NCBI RefSeq assembly: GCF_009831625.1
Contig: NZ_WUUS01000001.1
Location: forward strand, 496,301-560,300
Direction of reading: 5' to 3'
DNA from: Halobaculum saliterrae
Lineage (GTDB): Archaea; Halobacteriota; Halobacteria; Halobacteriales; Haloferacaceae
DNA: 64,000 nucleotides
In this document: positions 36,645-45,885 of the stretch, piece by piece
Position numbering within the stretch: position 1 is the stretch's first letter
Layout: each line of letters opens with the position of its first letter
The notes under the pieces: generated by a model
What the model was told of the DNA's origin: nothing
Seen by the model: the letters and a program-made list of their open reading frames with translations, nothing else
Databases searched by the model: none
Made by a program: the position numbers and the translations under genes

Positions 36645-38222
36645 ATGTCACGTCCCTCCGACGAGTCGCGATCCGTCTCGACCGCCCTCAGCGCGGCCGG
36701 ACGGCTCCTCCGCGATCGTCCCGCCGCGGTCCTCCCCGCGTACCTCCTCTCGATCGGCCTCACCGCCGCCGCCCGCGTCCCACTGACGGTCGGGATCGGC
36801 GTCGCCGCGGCGTCGCTCGCGGCGACCGATCGGCTCGAACCGCTGGCGCGTGCCGCCGTCGAGTTCCAAGAGGCCGCCCGCGAGTCCGCCTCCGGGACCG
36901 GGTCCGACCCCGCCTCGATGGGGGGTGTCCCCCCGGAAACGGCCGCGGAAATGGCCGACGCCGCGGCCAACGTCGTGACGCCGACGGTCGTCGCTGCGAT
37001 CGGGGCCGGGGTCGTCGGCGCCGTGATCGTCGGCCTGCTCGCGGGCGCGCTCGGGTCCGCGGTGACGTACGGGACCGTCCGGGCCGGGCTCGACGGGCGC
37101 GCGCCGCTCGTCGCCGGCGTCCGGTCGGCCGGCCGGTGGCGGACGTTCCTCGGGCTCACCCTGGTGCGCGCGGCCGTCGCGCTCGTCGCGGTGGGGCTCC
37201 CGCTGTTCGTGGGGCTGTCCCTCGCGGTCTCGCCGACGGCGATCGCGGGCGACGCCGCGAGCGTGGCCGCGGTCCTGGTGACGGTCGCGCTCGTGGGCCT
37301 CGGCGGCCTGCTCGTCCTCCTCGCGTACTTCCTGCTCGCGTTCGCGGAGCCGGCCGCGATCGTCGACGACGTCGGAACCGTCGACTCGATCCGCGCGAGC
37401 CTCGGGTTCGTTCGCGCCCACCCGGCGCACGCGCTCGCGTTCGCACTCGTCGCCGTGGGCGGCTACGTCGCGGTCGCCGTCGCGGTCACCGTCGCGAACG
37501 CCGCGGGGGCGGGGAGTCTCGGCGGGATCGTGTTGCCGCTGCTGGTCGCGCCGCTGCTCGAGGCCGGGTCGACGGCGCTGTACGCGGGCGGCGACGGCCC
37601 GGACCGGGTCGACCGACCGGGGGTCGGCGTCCGGATACGGCGGGTGCTCCGACGGGGGTGGAGCGAGCTCGCTCGCTTCGTCCGCGGCCGTCCGCTCCCG
37701 GTGCTCGCCGCGCTCGCGACGCTCGCGGGCGGGATCGCCGCCGGGTACGTCACGACCGCGAAGTACGGGGTGACCGCGTCCGGTCCGAGCGACGTGGCCG
37801 GCGTGTTCGGCGCGGTCCCGATCGGGCCGTTCGTCACCATCGCGGCCAACAACTGGCTCGTGAGCGCGGGGCTGGCGTACGGCGGCGTGGCGTTCGGCGT
37901 CCCCGCGGTGTCGGGGCTGCTGTTCAACGGGGTCCTCGTGGGCGCGCTCGCGGGCGTGTTCGACCGGACCGCGTTCCTCGCGCTCGTGGCGCCACACGGC
38001 GTCCTCGAACTCCCGGTTATCGCCGTCGCAGGGGGGCTCGGCCTCCACCTCGGCGGCGTCGGCTGGCGCGCGGTTCGGGGCCGAGCGGCCGCCGAGGCCG
38101 TCGCCGACGAACTGGAGCGGGCGGCGTACGTACTCGTCGGGATCGGGGTCCTGTTGGTCGTCGCCGCCGCCATCGAGGCGTTCATCACGCCGCGGATCGC
38201 GGCGGCGATCCTCGGCGGGTAG
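36645..38222 (+). CDS. membrane protein: multi-helix N-domain fused to SpoIIM domain
   Basis: 525-residue protein with about twelve membrane helices. Residues 1-320 form a six-helix domain with the GASLGFVRAHP-like loop (SIRASLGFVRAHPAHALAF) seen in haloarchaeal DUF7847-type proteins. Residues 335-525 form a stage-II-sporulation-M (SpoIIM/DUF95) domain, identified by VTIAANNW, LLFNGVLVGALAG and the family hallmark PHGVLELPVI. SpoIIM domains otherwise occur as single proteins. In bacteria SpoIIM works with a cell-wall hydrolase; in archaea its job is unknown and may concern membrane remodelling. The start is the first ATG, preceded by a short GGAAAT-type leader. Confidence 0.82.
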   Translation: MSRPSDESRSVSTALSAAGRLLRDRPAAVLPAYLLSIGLTAAARVPLTVGIGVAAASLAATDRLEPLARAAVEFQEAARESASGTGSDPASMGGVPPETAAEMADAAANVVTPTVVAAIGAGVVGAVIVGLLAGALGSAVTYGTVRAGLDGRAPLVAGVRSAGRWRTFLGLTLVRAAVALVAVGLPLFVGLSLAVSPTAIAGDAASVAAVLVTVALVGLGGLLVLLAYFLLAFAEPAAIVDDVGTVDSIRASLGFVRAHPAHALAFALVAVGGYVAVAVAVTVANAAGAGSLGGIVLPLLVAPLLEAGSTALYAGGDGPDRVDRPGVGVRIRRVLRRGWSELARFVRGRPLPVLAALATLAGGIAAGYVTTAKYGVTASGPSDVAGVFGAVPIGPFVTIAANNWLVSAGLAYGGVAFGVPAVSGLLFNGVLVGALAGVFDRTAFLALVAPHGVLELPVIAVAGGLGLHLGGVGWRAVRGRAAAEAVADELERAAYVLVGIGVLLVVAAAIEAFITPRIAAAILGG

Positions 38223-38284
38223 CGGCGTCGTCGACGGGGGGAGCCGCCGGTGACCCGTATCAGCGGTGAGATATCCGCGCACAC

Positions 38285-38292
38285 CTTTTTAT
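38285..38292 (+). promoter_or_regulatory. TATA-like box for the histidine kinase gene
   Basis: TTTTTATC lies about 28 nt before the ATG at 38316. It indicates a leaderless transcript and rules out the longer ORF start at 38250. Confidence 0.6.
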
Positions 38293-38315
38293 CGTCGCGT
38301 CTCACGAACGCGTCC

Positions 38316-39758
38316 ATGGGCGATCCGTCCCTCGGTGAGTTGCTCCTCGACCACGCGCAGGACACGGTCGCCGTGGTGACCGAGGACGGGACCGTCACGT
38401 ACGTCAACGCCGCGGTCGAGGCGACCCTCGGCTACGAGCCCGAGGAGCTCGTCGGCGAGAACGCCTTCGAGTACGTCCATCCTGACGACTCGCCGATGGT
38501 GCGCCGGGAGTTCTACGCGATGTGCCGGGCGGACGACTACGACGAGACGACCATCACGTACAGGTATCGAACCCGCGACGGCGACTGGGTGTGGCTCGAG
38601 AGCCGGATGTCGAACCTGACCGACGAGCGTGTCGACGGCTACGTCGTGAGTTCTCGTGACATCACCGACCGGATCGCGGCCGAGGAGACACGCGAGGAGG
38701 CCGCCGCGCGGTTGAACACGATCGCGTCGGTGTCGAGCGACGTGCTCTGGCTGTTCTCGGGAGACTGGTCGGAGGCGCTGTTCGTGAACGGCGCCGTCAG
38801 GGACATCTACGGGATCGGTCCCGAGCGGCTGTACGACGACCCGGTGGCGTTCCTCGACGCGATCCACCCGGACGACGTGACGCGGGTGATCGACGCGATG
38901 GAACGTCTCAGCGACGGAGAGTCGGTCGACATCGAGTACCGTGTCAACGCCCGCGAGGACTTCAGCCGGTGGGTGTGGGTCCAGGCGGTGCCGATCGTCG
39001 AGGACGGGGTCGTCACCCGGATCGCGGGGTTCAGTCGGGACGTCACCGAACGCCACCGGCGGGAACAACACCTGGTCGTGATGGACAACCTCCTCCGACA
39101 CAACCTCCGAAACGACCTCAACGTCATCCTGGGGGCGGCCGAACAGATCGCCGCCGATCACCCCCAGACCACGCCGCTGACCGAGCAGATCCGGACGACT
39201 GGCAACCGGCTGCTCCGGACCGCGACCAAGGAACGGCGGATCATCGAGTTGCTCGTCGACCGGCGGTTCCGCGAGCGGGTCGACCTCGGCGAGGCGATCG
39301 AAACCGCCATCGAACGCGCTCGGCATCGCTACCCGAACGCCGTCGTCGACTACTCGCTGGAGTTCGACGACGACGAGCTGCCGGTCGTTCCCTCGCTGAC
39401 CAGAACCGCTGTGGCAGAGCTGATCGAGAACGGGATCGTTCACTGCGACGACGAGCGGCCGCGCGTCGACATCGCCGTCAGCGGCGAGGACGGGACCGTG
39501 GAGGTCGAGATCACGGACGACGCCGCCGCGCTCCCCGACGTCGAGGTGAACGTACTGACCGGCGCCCACGAGTTCGGCAGGGACCCGATCAACCACAGCG
39601 GAGGGCTCGGCATCTGGCTCGTCTACTGGTGCATCGAGCTCTCGAACGGGGACATCACGGTCGAACACGCCGACGAGAACGGGAACCGTATCCGTCTCTC
39701 CGTTCCGGCGCGCACGGGCGAGACGCGGGAACGAACCGCGGAACCGTCCTCGACGTAG
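38316..39758 (+). CDS. PAS-domain sensor histidine kinase
   Basis: 480-residue cytosolic sensor kinase without membrane helices. PAS domain 1 is at about residues 10-125 (VTYVNAAVEATLGYEPEELVG ... RDGDWVWLESRMSNLTD) and PAS domain 2 at about 130-245 (NGAVRDIYGIGPERLYDDP). The phospho-acceptor helix is MDNLLRHNLRNDLNVI, in the haloarchaeal HisKA-type form (RHNLRN). The ATPase domain has the N box ELIENGIVHC and the G box GGLGIWLVYW. No response regulator lies nearby, so it is an orphan kinase. The stimulus, possibly redox or light through PAS, is unknown. Confidence 0.92.
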   Translation: MGDPSLGELLLDHAQDTVAVVTEDGTVTYVNAAVEATLGYEPEELVGENAFEYVHPDDSPMVRREFYAMCRADDYDETTITYRYRTRDGDWVWLESRMSNLTDERVDGYVVSSRDITDRIAAEETREEAAARLNTIASVSSDVLWLFSGDWSEALFVNGAVRDIYGIGPERLYDDPVAFLDAIHPDDVTRVIDAMERLSDGESVDIEYRVNAREDFSRWVWVQAVPIVEDGVVTRIAGFSRDVTERHRREQHLVVMDNLLRHNLRNDLNVILGAAEQIAADHPQTTPLTEQIRTTGNRLLRTATKERRIIELLVDRRFRERVDLGEAIETAIERARHRYPNAVVDYSLEFDDDELPVVPSLTRTAVAELIENGIVHCDDERPRVDIAVSGEDGTVEVEITDDAAALPDVEVNVLTGAHEFGRDPINHSGGLGIWLVYWCIELSNGDITVEHADENGNRIRLSVPARTGETRERTAEPSST

Positions 39759-39862
39759 TGACGGTGATGGCGGGGAATAGCTGCGACACCGCTCTACGGT
39801 GACTTGAACGGCCCGAGGACCGCCCCGGCGTCTTCCGAGGCCTCCCTACGGTCGGCCTCGCT

Positions 39863-40732
39863 TCACTCGCCGCCGGGCTCGCTGCCCTTCACGATCGGCG
39901 CGCGGACGAGGTTCCCCCACTCGGTCCAGGAGCCGTCGTAGTTGACGGTCTGGTCTGCGCCCACGAGCTCGTGGAGCGCGAACCACGCGACCGACGAACG
40001 CTCGCCGATGCGGCAGTACGCGACGATCTCGTCGTCGCCGTCCGCGAGCACGTCGTCGTACAGCTCCTCCAGTTCCTCCTTGGTCTTGAACGTCCCGTCG
40101 TCGTTGGTGACGGAGGCCCACGAGATGTTGCGAGCGCCGGGGATGTGGCCGCCGCGCTGGGCGGTCTCCTGCAGGCCCGGCGGGGCGAGGATCTCGCCGC
40201 TGTACTCCTCGGGCGAGCGAACGTCGACGAGGGGAACGCCCGCGCCGATGGCGTCGTCCACGTCGTCGCGGTACGCGCGGATGGACTCGTCGGGCTCGTC
40301 GGCGGTGTAGGTCGTCTCGGGGAACGACGGCACCTCGTCGGTGGTCGGATAGTCGTTCTCCAGCCAGTACTCGCGGCCGCCGTCGAGCAGCTTCACGTCG
40401 TCGTGGCCGTAGTACTTGTACTGCCAGTAGGTGTAGGCGGCGAACCAGTTCGAGTTGTCGCCGTAGAGGACGACCGTCGAGTCCTCGCTGATGCCGTGTT
40501 CGGCGTTCAGCGCCTCGAAGTCCTCCTTCGTGAGCACGTCGCGCTGGGTCTGGTCCTGGAGGTCCGTCTCCCAGTTGAAGCCGATGGCGCCGGGCGCGTG
40601 TTCGGCGTCGTAGGCCTCGGTGTCGACGTCCACCTCCACCAGTCGGTGCGCCGCGTCGTCGGACTGGAACTCGTCGAGGCGTTCCTCCACCCAATCGGCG
40701 TCGACGAGTACGTCCTTCGCGTAATCTGACAT
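39863..40732 (-). CDS. tssA: thiosulfate sulfurtransferase (rhodanese), TssA type
   Basis: 289-residue two-domain rhodanese that transfers sulfane sulfur from thiosulfate to an acceptor. The N-terminal inactive domain (residues 8-125) includes HAPGAIGFNWETDL and LLDGGREYWL. The C-terminal domain has the active loop AYCRIGERSSVAWF with catalytic Cys, and GHIPGARNISWA. It is divergent from a second rhodanese gene, with a shared 250-bp promoter region. Possible roles are sulfur transfer for tRNA thiolation or cofactor synthesis, or cyanide detoxification. Confidence 0.9.
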   Translation of the reverse strand: MSDYAKDVLVDADWVEERLDEFQSDDAAHRLVEVDVDTEAYDAEHAPGAIGFNWETDLQDQTQRDVLTKEDFEALNAEHGISEDSTVVLYGDNSNWFAAYTYWQYKYYGHDDVKLLDGGREYWLENDYPTTDEVPSFPETTYTADEPDESIRAYRDDVDDAIGAGVPLVDVRSPEEYSGEILAPPGLQETAQRGGHIPGARNISWASVTNDDGTFKTKEELEELYDDVLADGDDEIVAYCRIGERSSVAWFALHELVGADQTVNYDGSWTEWGNLVRAPIVKGSEPGGE

Positions 40733-40983
40733 TGCAAACGTGGGTACGCCTCCCTCCCGTATAATACCCGCAGCCCCGGCAGAGGCGGCCAATCGTCTCC
40801 TGAACCGGAACATGTTGCCACGTTATTTGTCGACCACAGCGGGACACCTGTCACCGGGGACGGACCGCGACTGCCGGCAGGGCGAGGGCGATCCGGAAGC
40901 GGCAACAATCTCTCTTTTCTCTGACGCGCTGCGGGCGTCGCCGGGTCGGCCGGCCTTTTGTTCGCGCCTCTCGAACGGCGGGT

Positions 40984-41766
40984 ATGAGCGACACCTTCGT
41001 CCCCGCCGCGTGGCTCGCGGACGAACTGGACGATCCCGACGTCCGCGTCGTCGACGTGCGCGATGCGTGGGAGTACGACGGCATCGGCCACGTCCCGGGC
41101 GCCGTCTCGATCCCGTTCGACGAGTTCCGGTCGGAAGCCGGCGACGAGGGGATGCTCCCCGGCGCCGACCGCTGGGCGGACCTCCTCTCGGCGGCCGGGA
41201 TCGAGGAGGGCGACGAGATCGTCGCCTACGACGACGAACACGGCGTGTTCGCGGCGCGGTTTCTCGTGACCGCGGAGCTGTACGGCCACGATCCCGGGCG
41301 GCTACACGTCCTCGACGGCGACTACAGCGCCTGGAGCCGCGAGCGCGAGACGACCCGCGAGGCTCCGGATCCCGAGCCGACGGACTACGAACCCGGCGAC
41401 CCCGTCCGGTCGCCGCTCGTGGGGTTCGAGGCGGTCGAGAATCGGCTCGACGGCGACGCGGTGATCGTCGACACCCGCGATCCCGACGAGTACGCCGCGG
41501 GCCACCTCCCGGGCGCGGTGAACCTCGACTGGCTCGAACTGGTCGACCCCGACACCCGGGGACTGAGATCTCGCGGGGACCTGGAGTCGATCCTCGCCGA
41601 CCGCGGGATCACTCCGGACCGGGAGGTTCTCCTGTACTGCAACACCGCTCGGCGGATCAGTCACACGTACCTCGTGCTCCGCCATCTCGGGTACGAGGAC
41701 GTGCTGTTCTACGAAGGGAGCCTCACCGAGTGGGAGGAGCGCAGCGGGGAGATCGTGACCGAGTAG
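40984..41766 (+). CDS. tssB: thiosulfate sulfurtransferase (rhodanese), TssB type
   Basis: 260-residue two-domain rhodanese. The N-terminal domain begins FVPAAWLADELDDPDVRVVDVRD and has no Cys in its loop (AYDDEHGVFAAR). The C-terminal domain has the active loop YCNTARRISHTY with catalytic Cys and GHLPGAVNLDW. It pairs head to head with tssA at 39863-40732, and the two proteins differ in their active-site loops (CRIGERS against CNTARRI). That suggests different acceptors. Downstream, an AI-2E-type gene ends 10 nt away on the opposite strand. Confidence 0.9.
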   Translation: MSDTFVPAAWLADELDDPDVRVVDVRDAWEYDGIGHVPGAVSIPFDEFRSEAGDEGMLPGADRWADLLSAAGIEEGDEIVAYDDEHGVFAARFLVTAELYGHDPGRLHVLDGDYSAWSRERETTREAPDPEPTDYEPGDPVRSPLVGFEAVENRLDGDAVIVDTRDPDEYAAGHLPGAVNLDWLELVDPDTRGLRSRGDLESILADRGITPDREVLLYCNTARRISHTYLVLRHLGYEDVLFYEGSLTEWEERSGEIVTE

Positions 41767-41775
41767 CCGCGCACG

Positions 41776-42852
41776 TCAGGGTGCCGGCTCGTCGTCGGTC
41801 TCCGGCGGCGTTCCGTCGGCCGACGGCTCCGGGTTCGGATCCGCACTCCTCCCGGGGAGCTGTTGTTGGGTGCTCACCCCGTTGTCCGAGAGCAGGCGCA
41901 CCGTCTCCGCCAGCAGCGCGACGACGAGCGGCCCGACCACGAACCCGACCGGTCCCAGCGTGAGCAGGCCGCCGACGAAGCCGACGAAGTACACCGAGAC
42001 GGGGAGGTCGGTGGCGCCGCCGGCGAGCCGCGGGCGGATCACCGCGTCGGGAACGAAGCCGACGAGGACGATCCCGACGACGAGGACGATCGTCGCGCGG
42101 AAGGCGTTGCCCGCGACGAGGTCGACGACAGCCAGCGCGGCGATGACGATGCTCGGCCCGAGCACCGGGACGAACTGAAGCACGCCCGCGACGACCGCCA
42201 GCGCGAACGCCGAGTCGTACCCCAGCGCCACGAAGGTGACCAGCCCGAGGGCGAACGTCGCCACGGCGGTCGCCCCCTGGAGGACGTAGATGGCCCGCAG
42301 CGTCGACGCCGTGCGGCGGTGGAGCGCGAAGAGCACGTCGTGGTACTCCCCCGGGCACAGCCGCAGCGCGGCCACGCGCGGCGCGTTCGGCTTCAGCAGG
42401 AGCCCGTACACGAGGATGACGAACACGACCAGCTTCAGCGCGATGACCGGGGCCGCCGCCGCCAGCGAGATCGCCAGCCCCCGGAGGGTCGACTGCGCGG
42501 TCTGGAACACCGGTGCCGTCTCCAGCACGTACGTGAACGCCCCGAGGTCGATGACGATCCGGTCGGGGATCGTCCCGAGGAACGCGAGCAGGTCCATCCG
42601 CCGTCGATACAGCACGTACGCCAGCGGCATGGCGAGCGCCACGACCCCGAGGAAGCCCGCGGCCGTGGCGGCGCCGGCGGCGATCCGCCGGGAGTAGCCG
42701 TACCCGCTCACCAGCTCCCGGAAGGGGTACAACACGTACGCGACGGTGATCGCGAACACCACCGTCGAGAGGACGCTCCGGAGAACGAAGGCCGCGAGGA
42801 CGAGGAGACCGGCCAACAGCGCCGCGATCGCGGTGCGTCGACTGGGCTGCAT
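41776..42852 (-). CDS. AI-2E family (UPF0118) membrane protein
   Basis: 358-residue membrane protein with about eight helices, from the AI-2E/PerM family. Visible parts are TAIAALLAGLLVLAAFVLRS at the N-terminus, LQFVPVLGPSIVIAALAVVDLVAG with the family PxLG motif, and GFVGGLLTLGPVGFVVGPLVVALL at the C-terminus. Members export AI-2 in some bacteria, or act as Na+/H+ antiporters. The archaeal role is undefined. The start MQPSRRTAIAALL gives a proper N-terminal helix; the longer ORF is antisense to thiB. The last 45 residues are polar and acidic. Confidence 0.88.
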   Translation of the reverse strand: MQPSRRTAIAALLAGLLVLAAFVLRSVLSTVVFAITVAYVLYPFRELVSGYGYSRRIAAGAATAAGFLGVVALAMPLAYVLYRRRMDLLAFLGTIPDRIVIDLGAFTYVLETAPVFQTAQSTLRGLAISLAAAAPVIALKLVVFVILVYGLLLKPNAPRVAALRLCPGEYHDVLFALHRRTASTLRAIYVLQGATAVATFALGLVTFVALGYDSAFALAVVAGVLQFVPVLGPSIVIAALAVVDLVAGNAFRATIVLVVGIVLVGFVPDAVIRPRLAGGATDLPVSVYFVGFVGGLLTLGPVGFVVGPLVVALLAETVRLLSDNGVSTQQQLPGRSADPNPEPSADGTPPETDDEPAP

Positions 42853-42940
42853 ACGCCTACGCCACACTGCCGGTACAAAGTCGTTGTCCGTCCGCACCCG
42901 TTCGATTCCCGCCATCGGGCTCGACCGCGAACCGCGGAGG

Positions 42941-42949
42941 TTAATTATC
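42941..42949 (+). promoter_or_regulatory. TATA-like box for the thiamine ABC operon
   Basis: TTAATTATC lies about 26 nt before the ATG at 42971, fitting a leaderless operon transcript. No TPP-riboswitch-like sequence is present in the 118-nt intergenic gap. Confidence 0.6.
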
Positions 42950-42970
42950 TCCGAGTGTGACCACCCGGTA

Positions 42971-44152
42971 ATGACAGACGCGAACGGACGAAGCAGACGG
43001 CGGTTCCTCAGGGCGGTCGGCGCCGCCGGCGTCGCCGGGCTTGCCGGGTGTTCGGCAGAACCCACCGGCGACGAGGCGACCAGCGAGCCGCCGGCCGGGA
43101 CCGACGACGACCAGACGACGACCGCGGCCACGACGACCGGCGAGCCGACCGAGTCGATGGCGGACACGCTGGTCGTCGCGACGTACCCGCCGTTCGTGAA
43201 CGCGCCGTCGACCAGCCCGGGGGCGTGGCTGAAGCGGGAGTTCGAGTCCGAGTTCGACGCGACGCTCGTCTACCAGACGCCCGACTCCGAGCTCAACTAC
43301 TACATCGAGCGCGCGGTACAGGGCGTCGACTTCGAGGCCGACGTGTACGTCGGACTCGACACCGGACAGCTCATCGACGTGGACGGACAGCGCGGCGAGG
43401 GGCAGTTCACGGACCCGCTGTTCGCCGAGGCGGGGGAGATCGATGGGATCGACACGATCCGTGACGGCCTGCAGTTCGACCCGCAGGGGCGGGCCGTCCC
43501 GTTCGACACCGGCTACATCTCGATGGTGTGGAACGCGACGATGGACGACGGCGAGTTCGTCGCCCCCGAGACGTTCGAGGAGCTGACCGAGCCCGAGTTC
43601 GAGGGCGACCTCATCGCGCAGAACCCGACCACCTCGACGACCGGCGAGGCGTTCATGCTCCACACCATCGACGCCTTCGGCGCTGACGGCTACCTCGACT
43701 ACTGGGAGCGCCTCCAGGACAACGGCGTCACCGTCCTCGGGAGTTGGTCGGACTCCTATTCCGCGTATCTGAGCGAGGAGGCGCCGATGATCGTCTCCTA
43801 CTCCACCGACCAGGTGTTCGCCTCGGCGGAGGGGCAGGACCTCGACAAACACCAGATCCGGTTCCTGAACGACCAGGGCTACGCCAACCCGGAGGGGATG
43901 GCCCGGTTCGCCGACAGCGACGCCCCCCGCCTCGCCGAGGCGTTCATGGAGTTCATGCTCCGGCCGGAGATCCAGGCCGGGATCGCCCAGCGTAACGTCG
44001 CGTTCCCGGCGATCGCGGACGCGCCGCTGCCCGACGACTACGCGCAGTACGCCAAGGAGCCGCCCGAGTCGGTCACCTTCACGTACGACGAACTCGAAGC
44101 GAACCTCGGCACATGGACCGACGAGTGGGCGCGGCGCTTCGCCGGCGGGTGA
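42971..44152 (+). CDS. thiB: thiamine-type ABC transporter substrate-binding lipoprotein
   Basis: 393-residue extracytoplasmic binding protein. A twin-arginine signal with lipobox (GRSRRRFLRAVGAAG ... LAGC, Cys about 27) anchors it by lipid outside the membrane. After a Thr/Glu-rich linker the mature domain begins LVVATYPPFVNAPSTSPGAW and includes VYVGLDTGQLIDV, IAQNPTTSTTGEAFMLHT and IVSYSTDQVF, matching the TbpA/ThiB group that binds thiamine or its phosphates. The permease gene starts in its stop codon. Iron or another small cation cannot be fully excluded without ligand-pocket comparison. Confidence 0.88.
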   Translation: MTDANGRSRRRFLRAVGAAGVAGLAGCSAEPTGDEATSEPPAGTDDDQTTTAATTTGEPTESMADTLVVATYPPFVNAPSTSPGAWLKREFESEFDATLVYQTPDSELNYYIERAVQGVDFEADVYVGLDTGQLIDVDGQRGEGQFTDPLFAEAGEIDGIDTIRDGLQFDPQGRAVPFDTGYISMVWNATMDDGEFVAPETFEELTEPEFEGDLIAQNPTTSTTGEAFMLHTIDAFGADGYLDYWERLQDNGVTVLGSWSDSYSAYLSEEAPMIVSYSTDQVFASAEGQDLDKHQIRFLNDQGYANPEGMARFADSDAPRLAEAFMEFMLRPEIQAGIAQRNVAFPAIADAPLPDDYAQYAKEPPESVTFTYDELEANLGTWTDEWARRFAGG

Positions 44153-45885
44153 GCGACGCCCGGCCCGGTCGACTCCTCCGTCGCGCCCGGGCCGCCGGCC
44201 CCGCGGCGCTCGCGGAGCGCTCCGCGTTACCCCTGCTGGCTGCCGTCACGGCCCTCCTCCTCGCGGTGTTGTTCTACTACCCGGTGGCGACGGTGTTCGT
44301 CGACGCCGTCGTCGAGGACGGCCGAGTCACCTTCGGCCCGCTCGTCGAGGTGCTCACCGACGAGTTCTACCTCGTGCGCGTGCTGGGGTTCACCGCGTAT
44401 CAGGCGCTGCTGTCCACCCTGCTGAGCGTCCTCCTCGGGCTGCCGGGGGCGTGGGTGCTCGCCCGCTTCGAGTTCCGCGGCCGCGACACGCTCCGGTCGG
44501 TGACGATGGTTCCGTTCGTCGTCCCGTCGGTGCTCGTCGCCGCCGCCTTCTACGCCACGTTCGGCGCGAAGGGAACGCTCAACGCCGCGCTGTCCGCGGT
44601 CGGGCTTCCGGAGCTCGATCTGCTCCCGTCGCTGGGGGCGATCCTCGTCGCGCACGCGTTCTACAACGCTCCGCTCGTGACGCGGGTCGTCGCCGCCGCG
44701 TGGGAGTCCGTCGACGCCGGCGCCGTCGAGACGGCCCGCTCGCTGGGCGCCTCACGGCGGCGCGCGTTCCGCGACGTGGTGGTTCCGCAGCTGCTCCCCG
44801 CACTCCTGACGGGCGCGACGCTGACGTTCGTGTTCACGTTCGCGACGTTCGCCATCCCGCTGGCGCTGGGCGGCTCGCAGTACGCCACCATCGAGGTGTT
44901 CATCTACTCGGCCCGGCGGCAGCTGGAGTACGGCCGCGCCGCGTCGCTTGCGGCGCTGGAGACCGGCGTCTCGCTGTCGCTGATGGCGCTGTACCTCCGG
45001 TACGAGCGCGCGCAGGCGGCCGAGCGCCGCGGGGTCCGGACGCTCGCACGCCGGCCGCTGTGGCCCGACTCCTGGAGCCGCGAGCGCGCCGCGCGTCGGC
45101 TCGCGATCGCCGGCTACGCCGTCGTCGTCGCGTTCGTGTTCGTCGCACCGCTCGCGAGCATGCTCTACGCCAGCGTCAGCGTCGACGGGCGGTTCACGCT
45201 CGACGCCTACCGGTTCCTCCTGGAGCGGCAGGCGACCGGCGCGACGTTCCAGGTGAAACCGTTCCCCGCGATCGTCAACTCGCTGGTGTTCGGGGCGGCG
45301 GCGCTCGCGGTCGCGCTCCCGCTCGGCGTCGCGATGGGCGTGCTCACGACCCGGCGGTTCCGCGGGCGCTGGCTCGTCGACGCGCTGTCGATGGCGCCGC
45401 TCGCGGTGTCGGGGATCGTCGTCGGCCTCGGGCTGCTCCGCGGGCTCGTGTTCGGGTTCGAGGCGTTCGGCTACCGGTTCACCGTCACCGGCGCCGTCGC
45501 CATCGTCGCCGCCCACGCGGTCGGCGCCTACCCGTTCGTCGTGCGGACGGTCGCCCCGCCGCTGGACCGCCTCGACCGGGCGCTCGTCGAGTCGGCGCGG
45601 GCGCTCGGCGCCTCTCGCGCACGAACCGTCCTCGACGTCGAGCTGCCGCTCGTGTGGCCGGGCGTCGTCGCCGGCGCCGCGTTCGCGTTCGCCATCTCCA
45701 TCGGCGAGTTCGACGCGACCGTCATCCTCGCCGAGGGCGGCGGGACCTACACCATGCCCGTCGCCGTCGAGCGGTTCATCGGCCGGCGGCTCGGTCCCGC
45801 GACGGCCATGGGGACGGTGTTGCTGGCGGTGACGGCCGCCTCGTTCGTCGTCATCGAGCGCGTCGGGGGTGAGTTCCGTGGGTGA
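44149..45885 (+). CDS. thiP: ABC transporter permease, fused two-domain ThiP type
   Basis: 578-residue inner-membrane permease with two BPD-transport domains in one chain, as in ThiP and FbpB. The ATPase-contacting EAA loops are ETARSLGASRRRAFRDVVVP (about residue 190) and ESARALGASRARTVLDVELP (about residue 480). About twelve membrane helices. The start is GTG at 44149, which overlaps the thiB stop as GTGA and implies translational coupling. The ATG 36 nt further upstream is less likely. Its 3' end overlaps the ATPase gene by about 17 nt. Confidence 0.9.
   Translation: MSDARPGRLLRRARAAGPAALAERSALPLLAAVTALLLAVLFYYPVATVFVDAVVEDGRVTFGPLVEVLTDEFYLVRVLGFTAYQALLSTLLSVLLGLPGAWVLARFEFRGRDTLRSVTMVPFVVPSVLVAAAFYATFGAKGTLNAALSAVGLPELDLLPSLGAILVAHAFYNAPLVTRVVAAAWESVDAGAVETARSLGASRRRAFRDVVVPQLLPALLTGATLTFVFTFATFAIPLALGGSQYATIEVFIYSARRQLEYGRAASLAALETGVSLSLMALYLRYERAQAAERRGVRTLARRPLWPDSWSRERAARRLAIAGYAVVVAFVFVAPLASMLYASVSVDGRFTLDAYRFLLERQATGATFQVKPFPAIVNSLVFGAAALAVALPLGVAMGVLTTRRFRGRWLVDALSMAPLAVSGIVVGLGLLRGLVFGFEAFGYRFTVTGAVAIVAAHAVGAYPFVVRTVAPPLDRLDRALVESARALGASRARTVLDVELPLVWPGVVAGAAFAFAISIGEFDATVILAEGGGTYTMPVAVERFIGRRLGPATAMGTVLLAVTAASFVVIERVGGEFRG

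Noticed and set aside
42853-42970. TPP riboswitch before the thiamine ABC operon
   Set aside because: The gap is short, holds a TATA-like box 26 nt before the ATG, and lacks THI-box motifs.
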